DNA from: JADKAV01 sp963732355
GTDB taxonomy: Bacteria > Actinomycetota > Actinomycetes > S36-B12 > UBA10799
Direction of reading: 5' to 3'
Assembly: GCA_963732355.1 (NCBI GenBank)
Contig: CAVSZD010000007.1
Span: forward strand, 826,161-890,160
DNA length: 64,000 nucleotides
In this document: positions 45,654-54,068 of the stretch, piece after piece
Numbering within the stretch: the stretch's first letter is position 1
How the letters are laid out: each line of letters starts with the position of its first letter
Program-made: the position numbers and the translations under genes
Notes under the pieces: model-generated
The model's database searches: none
Told to the model about the DNA's origin: nothing
What the model saw: the letters and a program-made list of their open reading frames with translations, nothing else

Positions 45654-46572
45654 ATGGCCTCTGACACCGAAGCAGCGCTGCGCCAGGAGCGTAAGCTTCT
45701 TCGCGCCTCAACGGCGACCGCGGCCGCCTTCGCCGCGGTGGGAATCGCGTGGGGGTTGTGGGCCGACTCCCAGATCATCCTGCTGGACGGCGCGTACGCA
45801 CTGATCGGTTTGGGCCTCGGGCTGCTGTCGCTGCGGGCTGCACGTCTGGTCCAGCGCGGCCCGACCCCGGACTACCCGTTCGGTCGGGAAGCCTTGGCGC
45901 CCCTGGTTGTGGGGATCCAGGGAATGGTGCTGCTCGGCACCTTCGGGTACGCGTCTTTCGACGCGGTCGCGGTGATCCTCAACGGCGGCAGTGAGACCGC
46001 TCTCGGCTCGGCCTTGATCTACGCGATAGTGACGCTGGCGGCTTCGCTGGCGATCTGGTGGTACCTCCGCTCCCGGGCGCAGGAGTCTGAACTCGTCAAG
46101 GCCGAAGCCTCGCAATGGGCCGCGGGCTGGGTCTTGAGCACAGGCATGATGATCGGGTTCGGTGGTGCGCTGTTGCTGGAGTCGACCAGTCTGTCGTGGA
46201 TGGCGCGGTACGCCGACCCGGTGCTGGTGCTGTTGGCAACCGCGGTGATCCTGCCGACACCGCTGCGCATGATCCGGTCAATGTACGTCGAACTGCTCGA
46301 GGGCTCGCCGCCGGAGCGAAGTCAGCGAACCGGTGCGCAAGGTCGTTGCCGAAGTCGCTGCAGGACATGGCCTGCCGCAGCCAACCCTGCGCATGGGCAA
46401 ACTCGGTCGCAAGGTCTATGTCGAACTGGACTTCCTGGTCGAGCACGGCCGGGAGGTCGGAGAGGCGGACCTCGTGCGCCGCGAGCTCATGACTAGGCTC
46501 GGCGAGCCGGGCAGGTTGCTGTGGATCAACGTCGAAATGCACACCGACCCGGCCTGGGACCGACCGGTTTGA
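45654..46572 (+). pseudogene. Cation diffusion facilitator-family transporter, one frameshift
   Basis: The membrane part (ASTATAAAFAAVGIAWGLWA through five more hydrophobic segments to RMIRSMYVELLEGSPPE) is in one frame. The cytoplasmic C-terminal domain (VRKVVAEVAAGHGLPQPTLR ... WINVEMHTDPAWDRP) is in the next. One extra base near 46318 (GAG-C-GAA) explains it. The overall size of ~305 residues is normal. The usual HxxxD/DxxxD zinc-site pattern is not kept (LLDGAYALIG and ASQWAAGWVLS), so the substrate is uncertain. Start ATG 45654; the frame upstream of it is hairpin. Confidence 0.8.
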
Positions 46573-46579
46573 CGCCCGC

Positions 46580-46647
46580 GTTAGAGGTTGTGCGGTTGGT
46601 TAGCGAATCAACGCGTTGTTTCGCTAACCAACAGCACAACCTCTAAC
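46580..46647. repeat. 68-bp hairpin, family A copy 7
   Basis: Canonical arms with one mismatch (TGCGG against TGCTG). The loop AATCAACGCGTTGTTT is nearly self-complementary, midway between the two loop orientations. It lies between convergent genes (CDF stop 46572 and phosphodiesterase stop 46657), eight bases from one and ten from the other. Confidence 0.92.
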
Positions 46648-46656
46648 CAACGGCCC

Positions 46657-47796
46657 CTACGAAACCTTCAGCGTGGCCACGACCCCGCCGTGGTCGGCCT
46701 CCCACAGGGGGGCCGGCGCCTGGCGGAACGGTGTGACGTTGGTGTTGAGCGAACCCTGCGACTTGACGCTGCCATGGCGCAGCACGAGGTCGATGCGGGT
46801 GGTGTTCTCACTGACCGGGTTGGACAGGTCCGCACTCTGGCAGCAGGTCAGGCCTTCGCCGTCCTTCTTCTTGTTCCAGGAATCTTTGAAGTAGGACTTG
46901 GTCAGGATCTTGTAGCTCTTGGGCGAGTAGTCGCCGTACGCATCGGTGTTGAAGTCGCCGGTGGCAATCGCACTTCCCGCACCCTTCTTCACGATCTTGA
47001 CGAACTGCTTGGCCTGCTTCTCCTGGATCGGCGCAGACTCCCCGCCGACCTCGAGGTGGGTATTGGCGAACCGGAACTTCGCACCGTTGTAGGTCATGTC
47101 TGCGTACACATAGCCGCGGGCGAACGAGATGACCTGGCCGGCGATGGTGTAGGTCTGCTGGGCTGTGTAGCGGCCGGACTTAACCGACTTCTTCTGGTAC
47201 GAAAGGCCCTGCGTCGCGGTGTTCACGAGGATCACGTCGCGGTCCTTCATCTGAATGCTGCACGGCCAGCCAGAGGGCAGGATCCCTGACGGCTCACCGC
47301 ACGATACAGCCGGGTCGATGTAGGGGAACGGTCCGATGGTCGCGTTGTCGGCGACGCCCACGACCTTGTAGGACAAGCCCTCAGCCTTGAGCGCCTTCTT
47401 GACGATCTTCAGGAAGTCCTGACTCTGCAGGGCCGGGCCCTCGGAGTTGCGCGTGGTGATCCAGTTGGTCACCTCTTGCAGACCGATGATGTCCGGCTGC
47501 TCCTCCTTGACGGTCTTCGCGAAAGCGGTCGCGCGCGTCGGGAAGTCCGAGGCCATCGCCTCCTGGTAAACCTTCGCGGCGGCCAGCAGGAACGCGGTCG
47601 TCCCCTGATCCGCGGCGTCGATGGCCGGGAACAGGTCGGCCCCCAGGTAGAGGTTCTGGGTCATGACCGTGAGGGTCCCGCCCTTCTTGGCCGCCTGCGC
47701 CGGAACGGGCAGGGCGACCACGGCCGCCCCCACAAGGGCACCAGCAGTGGCGCCAGCGAGCACGGTACGCAGCCCGCGGAAATTCCTTGGCTTCAT
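46657..47796 (-). CDS. Secreted endonuclease/exonuclease/phosphatase-family protein
   Basis: A 379-residue exported protein. A signal peptide (RTVLAGATAGALVGAAVVAL then PVPAQAA, probable cut after AQA) is followed by an EEP domain: TVMTQNLYLGADL, DIIGLQEVTNW (metal glutamate), FANTHLEV, ATGDFNTDAYGDY and the final EADHGGVVATL. These are the metal and catalytic residues of Mg-dependent phosphodiesterases such as DNase I-like nucleases or sphingomyelinases. The substrate is unknown. ATG 47796 follows GGAGGA. Confidence 0.88.
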   Translation of the reverse strand: MKPRNFRGLRTVLAGATAGALVGAAVVALPVPAQAAKKGGTLTVMTQNLYLGADLFPAIDAADQGTTAFLLAAAKVYQEAMASDFPTRATAFAKTVKEEQPDIIGLQEVTNWITTRNSEGPALQSQDFLKIVKKALKAEGLSYKVVGVADNATIGPFPYIDPAVSCGEPSGILPSGWPCSIQMKDRDVILVNTATQGLSYQKKSVKSGRYTAQQTYTIAGQVISFARGYVYADMTYNGAKFRFANTHLEVGGESAPIQEKQAKQFVKIVKKGAGSAIATGDFNTDAYGDYSPKSYKILTKSYFKDSWNKKKDGEGLTCCQSADLSNPVSENTTRIDLVLRHGSVKSQGSLNTNVTPFRQAPAPLWEADHGGVVATLKVS

Positions 47797-47901
47797 CTCT
47801 GTCCTCCGATTGAACACACTCACCAGCATCCTTACAGGCCACAGCCAATCCAACAGGTGATTGCGCTCAATGGGTCCGAAGGGCCGAGGCGCGAGCCGTG
47901 C

Positions 47902-48411
47902 TCAGTCCTCGACGGTCAGGTCGACGAGCAGCTCCGCGGCCAGGCGTTCCAGATCAGCTCGAATGGCAGCAGTGTCACCCTCCGGCGGAACACGAACAAC
48001 GATGTGGGCCTCGAACAACAAGCCCCCTGCCATCGGCGCTTCGCGGGTTCCGGTTTCGAGAGTCTCGATCGACAGGTGGTGCCGGTGCAGCACCGCGGAG
48101 ACCTCGCGCACGATCCCCGGCCGGTCGTTGCCCAGTAGGTCGATCACCAAGTCGTGGTCGGTGCTGGCAGCGAATTCTTGACCCTCGTGCGCCGAGACGT
48201 CCAGCAGACCGTCGAGCCGACGCAAGGCCGCAGTCAGGGTTTCGGCACGGTCGGACGGCAGAGAGACCACAACGATCCCGGCGAACTTGCCAGCCAGCTC
48301 AGCCAGTTGGCTACGCTCCCAGTTGCCATCGTGTTCGGTGATGATCTCGGACAGGGCTTCAACCAGACCGGGGCGGTCGTCGCCGATAACGGTGAGCACG
48401 ATTCTGGGCAC
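47902..48411 (-). CDS. Tandem ACT-domain protein, GcvR-like
   Basis: A 169-residue protein with two ACT domains: RIVLTVIGDDRPGLVEALSE at the start and DLVIDLLGNDRPGIVREVSA from about residue 90. Both have the D-R-P-G ligand loop. It resembles the glycine-cleavage repressor/amino-acid-sensing GcvR group, which acts by protein-protein contact rather than DNA binding. Start GTG 48411; the upstream open frame overlaps the xylulokinase end and is rejected. It follows the kinase gene with a 28-base gap on the same strand. Confidence 0.82.
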   Translation of the reverse strand: MPRIVLTVIGDDRPGLVEALSEIITEHDGNWERSQLAELAGKFAGIVVVSLPSDRAETLTAALRRLDGLLDVSAHEGQEFAASTDHDLVIDLLGNDRPGIVREVSAVLHRHHLSIETLETGTREAPMAGGLLFEAHIVVRVPPEGDTAAIRADLERLAAELLVDLTVED

Positions 48412-48439
48412 GTTCGCATCGTAACGAGCCAGCTCGACA

Positions 48440-49822
48440 CTAGAGGTCCGCGGCGGACGATCGCGACAACCACCGCCGGTAGGAATCGGCAAGGTCAACG
48501 GCCGGACGGGGGCCGAAGACCACCGGTGGTTCGCCAACCTGCGGCAACACCGTGCCGACTCCGGCCGCCGCAATCATCGCCGCGCCGACGGCCGAGGCAC
48601 TGCGCTCGGACCGCACCTCCACACAGGTCTCGAGCAGGTCGGCGAGCATCTGCGGCACCAGCGGGTTGCGAGCACCACCACCAGTCACCCGCACGGCCGC
48701 GGGCTTCTCGCCCAGCAGCCCGATGCCCGCCCGAACGGCGAAGACCATCGCCTCCACCCCGGCCCGGGCAAGGTCGCCGGTTGTGGTCGAATCGCTCAAG
48801 CCCAACCAAGCGCCCCGACTGGTCGGTGCGGCCACGCCGCCACGCTCGCCGGAAAGGTAGGGGAGCATGCTGACGCCTCCAGCACCAGCGGGTGCTGCAG
48901 CCGCCACAGCAAACAGCTCGTCCCATCCCATCCGCAGCCATTGCCGCAAACGGCCCAGCGCCAGACCGGCGTTCTGGATGGCCACCATGGCGTACCAGGC
49001 CGTACCCGCGTCGGCGTACAGATGCGTCACGGGATCAGCGACCGGTCTGGCAATGTCTCGCCCCATCAGGATCTGGGCACCCGTCCCCAGATTGACTTGC
49101 ACCTCACCCGGTCCCAGGCCGCCGCCACCCACCAGCGCAGCAGGGGTGTCACCCGCGCCTGCCACCATGGCGGGTCCACTGGATAGATCCGCAATGCCCA
49201 CCACCTCGTGACTCGGCACGATCTCGGGGAGCAGTCGATCAGGAATCCCGACGGACTCGACTACATCGCGGGCCCACCGATCGCCGGGCACGTCCCACAG
49301 CAGTGTCGCCGAAGCATCGCTGCGCTCCGAAACCAGCGGTCCGCCCAGAGCGCTGCGCACGAAGTCCTTCGGTTGCACAGCCACGACGGCTGACTCCACG
49401 CGGGATGGCTCGTGCTGTGCAAGCCAGGCCAGAATCGGACCGGCCATTCCCGGTGTCAGGGGGTTCGCCAGGCGTGCCCGCTGCCCTGCCGCAAGTGCCC
49501 GCCACCGGGGCAGGTCCGGCTCGGCTCGACGGTCCGGCCACAAGATCGCGGGCCGGCAGGGGTCGCCATTTTCATCCACGAGAACGACCCCGTGCATCTG
49601 CCCAGCGATCCCCACACTGGTCAGGCGCAGGTCGCCGATGCTTGCCAACGCTTCGCGCACTGCAGTGATCCAGGCCCGCGGATCGATCTCAGCGCGGCCA
49701 GGAGCCGGGTGCTGGACCTCGTAGGCAGCCTCGGTTTCAGCTACCACCGAACCGTCCTCACGGAGTGCACAGGCCTTGAGGCCACTTGTGCCGAGGTCGA
49801 TGCCGAGGTGGATCTGGCCCAT
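48440..49822 (-). CDS. xylB: Xylulokinase-like FGGY carbohydrate kinase
   Basis: A 460-residue FGGY kinase. It begins HLGIDLGTSGLKA (phosphate-1 motif), has GIAGQMHGVVLVDENG and ILWPDRRAEPD typical of XylB, VNLGTGAQILMG (phosphate 2) and VRVTGGGARNPLVPQMLADL near the C-terminus. It would phosphorylate D-xylulose or a similar ketose. No xylose isomerase is nearby, so the sugar remains a guess. It follows the SnoaL-like gene with a 30-base gap. Confidence 0.88.
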   Translation of the reverse strand: MGQIHLGIDLGTSGLKACALREDGSVVAETEAAYEVQHPAPGRAEIDPRAWITAVREALASIGDLRLTSVGIAGQMHGVVLVDENGDPCRPAILWPDRRAEPDLPRWRALAAGQRARLANPLTPGMAGPILAWLAQHEPSRVESAVVAVQPKDFVRSALGGPLVSERSDASATLLWDVPGDRWARDVVESVGIPDRLLPEIVPSHEVVGIADLSSGPAMVAGAGDTPAALVGGGGLGPGEVQVNLGTGAQILMGRDIARPVADPVTHLYADAGTAWYAMVAIQNAGLALGRLRQWLRMGWDELFAVAAAAPAGAGGVSMLPYLSGERGGVAAPTSRGAWLGLSDSTTTGDLARAGVEAMVFAVRAGIGLLGEKPAAVRVTGGGARNPLVPQMLADLLETCVEVRSERSASAVGAAMIAAAGVGTVLPQVGEPPVVFGPRPAVDLADSYRRWLSRSSAADL

Positions 49823-49852
49823 GTGCGTAGACCTGATCCGGCGTGGATTCTT

Positions 49853-50317
49853 TCAGCCGCGCCGTTTGACGAATCCGTCGAGCTGCCGGTTCGCCATTCT
49901 CCGCATCACGAACGGCAATACAGGTGTCCTGCCCAGAACCGAACCCACAGGCCCGAAGGCCTGTCCTGCCCACGCTGCGAAGTCGAACTCGTCGGTGTGC
50001 TTGACGATCAGCCCATCGGCGAATTCGAAGTTGGCATCGACGCGGTTGTGCACCTTGCGGCCGGTGCTGAATGTGTACCAGGCGTCCCAGTGCGCTCGTC
50101 CTTGACCGTTGGCGGCCTCGATGCCGGAAGCCTCGACCTTGAGGTCCTTGCCGCTACGGCACAACATGGCCCACATGTCGCGTGCCCGCTGACCGCGCAG
50201 CTGCCCGAACGCCGGATCTTGGAAGACCACTTCGTCGGAGTAACACCGCCCCATAGCTTGGGCATCGCGAGCCGCGAAAGCCTCGTAGAACGCCTTGATC
50301 ACCTCGAGGTCGGACAT
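49853..50317 (-). CDS. SnoaL/NTF2-like protein
   Basis: A 154-residue protein with the NTF2-like cone fold pattern: EVIKAFYEAFAARDAQAMGR then CYSDEVVFQDPAFGQLRG, WDAWYTFSTGRKVHNRVDAN and FADGLIVKHTDEFDFAAW. Such proteins include polyketide cyclases, ketosteroid isomerase-like enzymes and non-enzymatic binders; function is unknown here. ATG 50317. Confidence 0.8.
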   Translation of the reverse strand: MSDLEVIKAFYEAFAARDAQAMGRCYSDEVVFQDPAFGQLRGQRARDMWAMLCRSGKDLKVEASGIEAANGQGRAHWDAWYTFSTGRKVHNRVDANFEFADGLIVKHTDEFDFAAWAGQAFGPVGSVLGRTPVLPFVMRRMANRQLDGFVKRRG

Positions 50318-50384
50318 GTCAGCCCACGTTACCCGGGCGCGTAAGTACGACGACCGTGCGTACGGGCCAGGCGATAGCAACCGT

Positions 50385-51881
50385 TCAGGCGGGATCCATC
50401 GAGAACGAGTCCCGCGTTCCCTTCACGCTGTACATGGCCTGATCGGCCCGGCGCATGGCCCTGGTCACCGCAGCCTCCGGGTTGGTCTGGTCCAGGTGCA
50501 GTCGGCTCACCCCAAGGCTGGCCGTGACATGGACCCGCTCACCGGCCACGGAAATGGGCGCAGTCAGACTCTTGATCATCCGGTGAGCCACGGGCTCAGG
50601 GTCGAGGTCCTGGAAGAGCAGGCCGAACTCGTCACCACCGAGGCGACCGACCATGTCCTCGGCACGCAGCGCTGAGCGCAGCCGCCGGGCCGCGACAACC
50701 AGGACCTCATCGCCAACAAGGTGTCCGTGCGTGTCGTTCAGGGCCTTGAAGTCGTCAAGGTCGAGTACGCCCAAATACCAGTCCCCCTCCACGGTTCGTC
50801 TTCGGTCCGTGCGGGTGAAAGGAGTCCCGCCCACGGCCAGCACGACAGCCTCCTGCACAAAGGTGGCGTGGTCGAGCACGTCGGTCAATGGATCGTGGGT
50901 GGCGCGATGTTCGAACCTGCGAAGGATCCCGTCTATCCGGACGATGGCCAGGGCCATGATCAACGTCGTTGCAACGATCGGCAACCTCGGGTCGACCGGC
51001 CAGCCGAGAAGATACGCAACCGTGAGCAGCGCGGGCCCTGAGTACCCGAGTGACACCACGATCAGCAGACGGGTCCGGCTGCGCATCGTCGAACGAGCAA
51101 GTGCGTACAGACGTGGATCGGCCATGTCAGGTGTCATCACGGCTGCTGCGAACAAGGCCAACTTCACCACTGAGAAGGCGGCGAAGAACGAGTCGTACGG
51201 CAGGGTGCCAGCGGCGGCCTGGCGCGCCCGCGGGATGTCCGACAGGACGGCCGCGAGGACCGTGGCCGCCAGCAGCCACATGGCTTTGTTGCGAAAGGCG
51301 CCGGTGAGGATCACCCGGGCCACCGCTGTCAGCAGCACCACTGAGGCCAGCGGGAACACGACACCGATCAGGGGCGGCAGACCAAGCGATTCACCGGCAG
51401 CCAGTTGCGGGCCGAACATCCACTGCACCACCAGGCTGCCCAGACCCACTGCGACCATCAGCGCATCAACGAGATCCCCACGACCAGGGGTTGGGTGAAT
51501 ACGCCGCAGTAGCAGTACCGTGCCCACGATCACCACACCGCTCGCGACTACGAAGAGTCCGTCGTACCACTGTGGGTACAGTCGCTGGAGATCCGGCCAT
51601 CGGCGGGCGTCGAGGACGCTGATCAGGTAGCCCGCGGCGAGGATGACAACACCGGTCGTGACCGTCCACCATGCGGCTCGCGCAGGTGGGCGCCAGGCGA
51701 GGATTCCGCGAACCGCCAACCCAGCTGACAGGATCGCCACGGTCGGCACGAGCAAGAGCCGGGTAGTGGGGACGGTAAGGGCGATCGCCAGGCTGGTGAA
51801 AAGCAGAACCAGCCAGATGCGACGGACTGGAAGCGACCAACCCACACGCTCAGGGTGCCACGCCGCGGGGAATCGTCGCAT
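50385..51881 (-). CDS. Membrane-bound diguanylate cyclase (GGDEF)
   Basis: A 498-residue protein. Residues 1-~300 contain eight or nine hydrophobic segments (WLVLLFTSLAIALTVPTTRL, TGVVILAAGYLISVL and others). The C-terminal ~170 residues are a GGDEF domain with the intact active site RLGGDEFGLLFQ. RAED precisely five residues before GGDEF is the RxxD product-inhibition site. It would make cyclic di-GMP from GTP under control of a membrane sensor. ATG 51881 follows GGGGGAAG. It diverges from the GH3 gene. Confidence 0.9.
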   Translation of the reverse strand: MRRFPAAWHPERVGWSLPVRRIWLVLLFTSLAIALTVPTTRLLLVPTVAILSAGLAVRGILAWRPPARAAWWTVTTGVVILAAGYLISVLDARRWPDLQRLYPQWYDGLFVVASGVVIVGTVLLLRRIHPTPGRGDLVDALMVAVGLGSLVVQWMFGPQLAAGESLGLPPLIGVVFPLASVVLLTAVARVILTGAFRNKAMWLLAATVLAAVLSDIPRARQAAAGTLPYDSFFAAFSVVKLALFAAAVMTPDMADPRLYALARSTMRSRTRLLIVVSLGYSGPALLTVAYLLGWPVDPRLPIVATTLIMALAIVRIDGILRRFEHRATHDPLTDVLDHATFVQEAVVLAVGGTPFTRTDRRRTVEGDWYLGVLDLDDFKALNDTHGHLVGDEVLVVAARRLRSALRAEDMVGRLGGDEFGLLFQDLDPEPVAHRMIKSLTAPISVAGERVHVTASLGVSRLHLDQTNPEAAVTRAMRRADQAMYSVKGTRDSFSMDPA

Positions 51882-51950
51882 TCTCGATACTTCCCCCAAA
51901 GGATGATTCGATGCCTTCTGCAGGTGGTGTAAGCGGCCTAGGGTCGGATC

Positions 51951-54065
51951 ATGAGTGATCCCATCTGCCCACCCGGCACACCGTTCGCCGACGCTGTGAC
52001 CGCCGCTCGGGACGGCGTTCCGACAGCGACCGCGGCGGCCGGGCTGGTGGCCCAGTTGACCGATGAGCAGTTGCTGTGGCTGCTCGACGGGGACACCGGC
52101 CTGGTCAAGGGACTGCGCGAGATGGGCAAGCGCTACAACGGCGTACCAATCGAAGCCGGGCGCATCGATGAGTTCGGCATTCCGGGCATTCGCTTCACCG
52201 ACGGTCCTCGCGGAGTGGTGATGGGTTCGTCCACCGCCTTCCCCGCTGCGATCGCGCGCGCGGCCTCCTTCGACGTTGCCTTGGAGAAGCGGATAGGCGA
52301 CGCCATCGGCGCCGAGGCCCGCGCCCAAGGGGCCAACCTGTTCGCCGGGATATGCATCAATCTCGCTCCCGCTCCGGGGTGGGGGCGCTCCCAGGAGTCC
52401 TACGGTGAGGACCCATTGGTCTTGGGGCAGATGGGCTCGGCGCTGACAGAAGGCGTGAATCCGTGGGTGATGGCCTGCGTCAAACACTTCGCCCTCAACT
52501 CGATGGAGGAGGCCCGATTCGAGGTTGACGTCCGGGTCGAGACCGACGTGCTGCACGAGGTGTACCTGCCGCACTTCCGGCGGGTGGTCGCCAGCGGTGT
52601 GGACGCTGTGATGAGCGCCTACAACAGCGTCAACGGCACGTGGGCCGGCGAGAACCCATACCTGCTGACCCAGGTGTTGCGCCAGATGTGGGGTTTCCAG
52701 GGATTCGTCATGACGGACTTCGTATGGGGCCTGCGCCACCCGGTCGAATCGGTCGCTGCGGGCCAGGACCTCGAGATGCCCTTCCGGCAGCAACGGGCCG
52801 CCACTTTGCCAATCACCCTGCGTGACGGCCGGCTCTCCCGCAAGGATGCCGAGCGTGCCGCGCAGAGGATCCTTGGCGCACAGATCGGCCTGGCGCTTCG
52901 TGCGCGACCAACGCCGGACCCCAGTGTCGTGGCGTGTGACGAGCACCGGGAATTGGCGCACGAGGCGGCAGTTCTGGGCACCGTAATGCTGCGCAACGAA
53001 GAGGTACTGCCACTGGATCAGCACGCCAGCGTCGCTGTCGTGGGCAGGCTGGCTGACACAGCGAATCTGGGTGATGTGGGCTCGTCGCAGGTGGTACCGC
53101 CGTCCACGGTTTCGGTGCTGAAGGGACTGACCGATCGCCTCGGCGATCAAGTGATCACACCGGTTGGCGATGGTGTGAATGCTGCAGTCGAGGCAGCCCG
53201 CGCGGCACGCTCGACTGTGGTGGTGGTCGGGCTGTCGTCAGTCGACGAGGGGGAGTCGTTCGTGTCCAGCGACCTGGATGCGATCGGGCTGCTCGGCGGT
53301 TTCGCCAAGAACCCGCTCGGCGCCCGCGCGCTTGCAGCCGGGCTAGCCCTGGTCGGCAAACTCAAGAAGGTCGGTGGCGATCGCCGCGATCTGCACTTGC
53401 ACGCCCAGGATGTCGCCCTGATCCAGGCGGTCGCCGCGGTCAACCCCCGCACTGTGGTGGTGGTGATCGCGGGGGGAACGATCATGTGCGATCCCTGGGA
53501 AGCCGAGGTGGGTGCGGTGCTTCTGAGCTGGTACCCCGGCATGGAGGGCGGCCGTGCGCTGGCCGACATCCTGCTTGGCCGGGCAGAACCAGGCGGGCGC
53601 CTGCCGGTGGCCACCCCGCGGCGGCGTGAGGACCTGCCGGTCGTGGACTGGAAGGCCAAGAGAGTCACCTATGGGCGCTGGTGGGGTCAGCGCAAACTCG
53701 ACCGGGACGGCCTGCTCGCAGCCCACCCTTTCGGCTTCGGTCTCGGCTACACCACCATGGTCCTGCGCACGGCGCGACTGGTCTACCCCGGCGTCGTGGA
53801 GGTGCGGGTGGCCAACACCGGGCAGCGAGACGGCCGCCACGTCGTGCAGGTCTACGCACGGCCCGAGGGAGCTGAAGCGCCGGTCCTCGTCGGCTTCGCA
53901 CCCGTCGTGGTGCCCGCCTCATCCGAGGAGGTGGCTGCCGTTCCCATTGACTTCACGCCTCTGGAACGCTGGACCGGTGATCGTATGGCCGTGCCTGACG
54001 GGCCGATCACCTTGACGGTGGCTTCGTTCGCCGGCGACCCGGACGCCCTGTCGCTGCCGGTCTGA
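51951..54065 (+). CDS. Glycoside hydrolase family 3 beta-glycosidase
   Basis: A 704-residue GH3 enzyme. The barrel domain has FTDGPRGVVMG, ESYGEDPLVLGQMG, ACVKHFALNS and the nucleophile in GFVMTDFVWG (about residue 253). A second alpha/beta sandwich (residues ~330-560) and a fibronectin-III-like C-terminal domain (LVYPGVVEVRVANTGQRDGR) follow. No signal peptide, so it is cytoplasmic and probably cleaves imported oligosaccharides. ATG 51951 is immediately followed by the family start. Sugar specificity unknown. Confidence 0.9.
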   Translation: MSDPICPPGTPFADAVTAARDGVPTATAAAGLVAQLTDEQLLWLLDGDTGLVKGLREMGKRYNGVPIEAGRIDEFGIPGIRFTDGPRGVVMGSSTAFPAAIARAASFDVALEKRIGDAIGAEARAQGANLFAGICINLAPAPGWGRSQESYGEDPLVLGQMGSALTEGVNPWVMACVKHFALNSMEEARFEVDVRVETDVLHEVYLPHFRRVVASGVDAVMSAYNSVNGTWAGENPYLLTQVLRQMWGFQGFVMTDFVWGLRHPVESVAAGQDLEMPFRQQRAATLPITLRDGRLSRKDAERAAQRILGAQIGLALRARPTPDPSVVACDEHRELAHEAAVLGTVMLRNEEVLPLDQHASVAVVGRLADTANLGDVGSSQVVPPSTVSVLKGLTDRLGDQVITPVGDGVNAAVEAARAARSTVVVVGLSSVDEGESFVSSDLDAIGLLGGFAKNPLGARALAAGLALVGKLKKVGGDRRDLHLHAQDVALIQAVAAVNPRTVVVVIAGGTIMCDPWEAEVGAVLLSWYPGMEGGRALADILLGRAEPGGRLPVATPRRREDLPVVDWKAKRVTYGRWWGQRKLDRDGLLAAHPFGFGLGYTTMVLRTARLVYPGVVEVRVANTGQRDGRHVVQVYARPEGAEAPVLVGFAPVVVPASSEEVAAVPIDFTPLERWTGDRMAVPDGPITLTVASFAGDPDALSLPV

Positions 54066-54068
54066 ACC

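Noticed and set aside
8518..46647. Hairpins considered as integron attC sites
   Set aside because: attC sites have RYYYAAC at the left end and GTTRRRY at the right. Here GTT is at the left end and AAC at the right, and there is no integron integrase or cassette arrangement.
8518..46647. Hairpins considered as CRISPR repeats
   Set aside because: They are single elements kilobases apart with no regular spacers and no cas genes in the window.
8518..46647. Hairpins considered as ordinary transcription terminators
   Set aside because: Most lie between divergent gene starts rather than after gene ends, are identical in sequence over 68 bp and lack T tracts.
50385..53150. A 921-codon open frame containing the diguanylate cyclase
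   Set aside because: Its first ~420 codons are the antisense of the GH3 gene; the cyclase starts at 51881 with a ribosome site.
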